Below are positions 19,155 through 20,901 of a DNA stretch of 20,901 nt, in pieces. Under the pieces are notes generated by a model that saw nothing but the letters and a program-made list of their open reading frames with translations, did not search any database and was not told the origin of the DNA. Position 1 is the stretch's first letter. Every line of letters starts with the position of its first letter. Source of the DNA: a virus; the IMG/VR virus record IMGVR_UViG_3300035681_000150, positions 1-20,901 of that record; one strand, 5' to 3'. The position numbers were made by a program, and so were the translations under genes.

Positions 19155-19736
19155 ATGCCCAAAATTCGTATATATTTCGCAACAATGCAGCCACTGGTCC
19201 CTGACATCGAAGAGAACCTTGCTCTCCCGGCAAACGCGGCTGAGGCGCTACCGGACTTGTCCCCGGCTGAAGAACTGGACATGCGGGCTAGAACCATCAA
19301 GTTCATATCGGACGTATCGAGCCAGCCCATCATCCCGAACGAGTCTGACAGCGCGTCCGCACAAGAATTGGCCCGCAAGATGATCAAAGACCCCAAGGCC
19401 AGACCAGATTTTGCCAAGTATCCGAACGAGGCCATCGCGTTGTATGCAGGGTTAGCTGCCCGGTACAACCACATGATTGTGGAAGAGCTATCTGACCTGA
19501 AGCTCTACGTGGTGAATAAGCTGTTTGAGGCTGCGGAGCAGGCAGATGACCTGAAAACGCGCATCAATGCCCTCAAAGCCTTGGGCGAAGTGGACGGGAT
19601 TGACGCCTTTAAGAAGCGTAGCGAGGTCACGCACATCATCAAGCCGATTGAGGAAGTGGAGAAGGAGCTTCTCTCGGTGCTGGAAGGCATTGAATATACG
19701 GTGGTCACTGAAGAAAACGGTGCATCACGTGGGTGA
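19155..19736 (+). CDS. terS: Putative terminase small subunit
   Basis: A 193-aa, largely helical protein directly upstream of the large terminase in the same strand and operon. A disordered acidic N-terminus leads to helices (PDLSPAEELDMRARTIKFI, ASAQELARKMIKDPKARPDF, AIALYAGLAARYNHMIVEEL) and an acidic tail. The role is inferred mostly from position: small terminase subunits bind the packaging site and regulate TerL. No clear helix-turn-helix is visible. An ATG at 19185 (MQPLVPDIEENL) is an alternative start; neither has a good SD. First gene of the rightward late operon. Confidence 0.65.
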   Translation: MPKIRIYFATMQPLVPDIEENLALPANAAEALPDLSPAEELDMRARTIKFISDVSSQPIIPNESDSASAQELARKMIKDPKARPDFAKYPNEAIALYAGLAARYNHMIVEELSDLKLYVVNKLFEAAEQADDLKTRINALKALGEVDGIDAFKKRSEVTHIIKPIEEVEKELLSVLEGIEYTVVTEENGASRG

Positions 19737-19737
19737 T

Positions 19738-19947
19738 GTGGTTGGATTCAAGGGGAAGAAGTCAAAAAAGGCTGTTGAAGCCGAGGAAGAAGTAGCTATC
19801 GTGGCCTGCGGGAACTGCGAACAGCCTACTTTCTATCTTTCAACAGATGGCAGGGTGTTTTGTGAAGAGTGTTTGTACCCCGTTGCTGCACTCTGGACTC
19901 AAACAGACGAACAACTTAACCCAGATCCGCCGCTCCCCGCCGTATGA
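19738..19947 (+). CDS. Zinc-ribbon mini-protein between terminase genes
   Basis: 69 aa from a GTG at 19738, just after the TerS-like stop (TGATGTG), ending in a 4-nt ATGA overlap with terL. A Lys-rich N-terminus (VGFKGKKSKK) and an acidic patch precede two CxxC pairs (CGNC at 24-27, CEEC at 42-45), a zinc ribbon. The longer open frame begins well inside the TerS-like gene and is rejected; GTGs at 19720 and 19729 are other possible starts. A packaging accessory role is inferred from position only. Confidence 0.65.
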   Translation: MVGFKGKKSKKAVEAEEEVAIVACGNCEQPTFYLSTDGRVFCEECLYPVAALWTQTDEQLNPDPPLPAV

Positions 19948-20901
19948 GCCTGCAACTCACACCTGACAAGCTGCAAAAGCTGAAAGCCGCCCTGCCGACG
20001 ATGCCGGACAAGGAGAAACGGCGCGTTGCTGAGCTATTAAAGAACTATCAGCAGCAGATTACGCAGGCCAAGGGCAAGGAATCGTTCCTCGACTTCATCA
20101 ATCATGTGTATCCGGGCTACAAAGTGGGTCCGCATCACCGTCGCCTAGCCAAGATCTTCGAGGAAATTGCGTTGGGTAAGAAGAAGCGGGTCATCGTCAA
20201 CATCGCTCCGCGTCACGGTAAGTCGGAGATGATCAGTTACCTTGCTCCGGCGTGGTTTCTAGGCAAGTTTCCCCAGAAGAAGGTCATCATGGCGTCCCAC
20301 ACCGCAGACTTGGCGGTGAACTTCGGTCGTCGGGTGCGTAATTTGGTGGGAGCGGAGAACTATCGTGACATTTTCCCCCAAGTTGAGCTTCAGGCCGACT
20401 CTAAATCTGCTTCTCGATGGGGTACTAATTTTAACGGCGAGTATTTTGCTATCGGTGTTGGCGGTGCTCTTGCTGGTCGAGGCGCTGATCTGTTCATTAT
20501 TGATGATCCCCACTCAGAACAGGAAGCTAAACAAGGTCGCGCAGACGTTTTTGAACCGGCTTGGGAATGGTTCCAGTCAGGCCCGGTCCAGCGATTAATG
20601 CCGGGTGGCGCGATCATCGTCGTGATGACGCGGTGGAGCAAGATGGACCTGACCGGCAAGATCGTGGATCACATGACCCGCGAAGAAGGGGCAGACCAGT
20701 GGGAGGTCGTAGAGTTCCCGGCCATCCTCAACGAGAAACCGCTTTGGCCTGAGTTCTGGGGCATTGACGAGTTGCTGGCAAAAAAGGCCAGCATGGATGT
20801 GCGGTATTGGCAGGCCCAGTACATGCAGCAGCCGACCTCGGAGGAAGGCGCTCTTATTAAAAGAGAGTGGTGGCAGGTGTGGGAGCCAGAGAACCCCCCT
20901 C
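19944..20901 (+). CDS. terL: Terminase large subunit (partial, runs off window)
   Basis: ATG at 19944, open for 319 codons to the window edge. It carries the packaging ATPase motifs: Walker A IAPRHGKSEM (A88-P-R-H-G-K-S94), Walker B LFIIDDPHS (D187, D188), coupling motif VVMTRWSK (227-233), plus a basic N-terminal helix (residues 9-45). TerL pumps phage DNA into the procapsid; the nuclease domain would lie downstream, although YWQAQYMQQPTSEEG near the edge already resembles the linker before it. ATGA overlap with the zinc-ribbon gene. This gene fixes the phage identity of the window. Confidence 0.95.
   Translation, partial: MSLQLTPDKLQKLKAALPTMPDKEKRRVAELLKNYQQQITQAKGKESFLDFINHVYPGYKVGPHHRRLAKIFEEIALGKKKRVIVNIAPRHGKSEMISYLAPAWFLGKFPQKKVIMASHTADLAVNFGRRVRNLVGAENYRDIFPQVELQADSKSASRWGTNFNGEYFAIGVGGALAGRGADLFIIDDPHSEQEAKQGRADVFEPAWEWFQSGPVQRLMPGGAIIVVMTRWSKMDLTGKIVDHMTREEGADQWEVVEFPAILNEKPLWPEFWGIDELLAKKASMDVRYWQAQYMQQPTSEEGALIKREWWQVWEPENPP

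Noticed and set aside
18818-19233. Plus 81-aa and minus 98-aa ORFs upstream of the terminase
   Set aside because: Arg/Pro-rich translations of C-rich non-coding DNA, no SD, overlapping on opposite strands.

Overview
The window is part of a tailed double-stranded DNA phage (Caudoviricetes) genome, or of a prophage carrying one. The signature genes are a family A DNA polymerase with a proofreading domain, a SNF2/DEAD-type helicase, a Cas4/RecB-like nuclease, HNH and VRR-NUC nucleases, a DUF3310 protein, and a small terminase-like gene followed by a large terminase that runs off the right edge. No bacterial housekeeping gene, rRNA or recognisable tRNA was seen. Gene density is very high, most joints are ATGA/TGATG-type overlaps, and Shine-Dalgarno (SD) sites are strong, so the host is a bacterium. 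I cannot name it. Several proteins resemble those I recall from aquatic metagenomic and proteobacterial phages, but that is memory, not a search.

Layout. (1) 1-7219, minus strand: replication and recombination block (partial conserved protein, coiled-coil protein, helicase, Cas4-like nuclease, PolA, then small zinc-finger, HNH and GNAT genes, and an odd overlapping gene pair at 6516-6960). (2) 7221-11722, minus: a glycan-type cassette (GT8-like glycosyltransferase, a TPR/GT-B/GT-A fusion, two very small coupled genes, a methyltransferase), then two conserved phage genes, one with RAMP-like sequence features. (3) 11723-12488: no credible gene. It holds a phase-locked pentanucleotide array, (NNRCC)n on the plus strand, with 4-nt register markers about 49 bp apart. 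(4) 12489-15195, minus: DUF3310, VRR-NUC, then a dense run of very small genes with stereotyped ribosome sites, served by two good sigma70-type promoters, each followed by an inverted repeat at the expected transcription start. (5) 15196-15504: promoter, repeats and an intrinsic terminator. (6) 15505-18082, minus: a second early operon with a GP88-like Cys-rich protein, an ArdC-like anti-restriction protein with a zinc metallopeptidase motif, and tiny membrane proteins. (7) 18083-19154: a ~1.07 kb non-coding divergent region with a second small pentamer array, a near-consensus DnaA box, 11 copies of a TTGTTCCAG nonamer flanking an AT-rich stretch, and palindromes. It is a candidate replication origin and/or packaging-recognition region. 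(8) 19155-20901, plus: small terminase-like gene, zinc-ribbon mini-protein, large terminase.

How it fits together. Leftward early transcription from the divergent region would first make anti-restriction and small host-interaction proteins, then, from internal promoters, the small-gene module, the nucleases and the replication proteins. Rightward late transcription would make the packaging and structural genes. The most unusual elements are the pentamer arrays (11.8-12.5 kb and 18.2 kb), the TTGTTCCAG dyad, and the micro-genes of 14-38 codons embedded in overlap chains.
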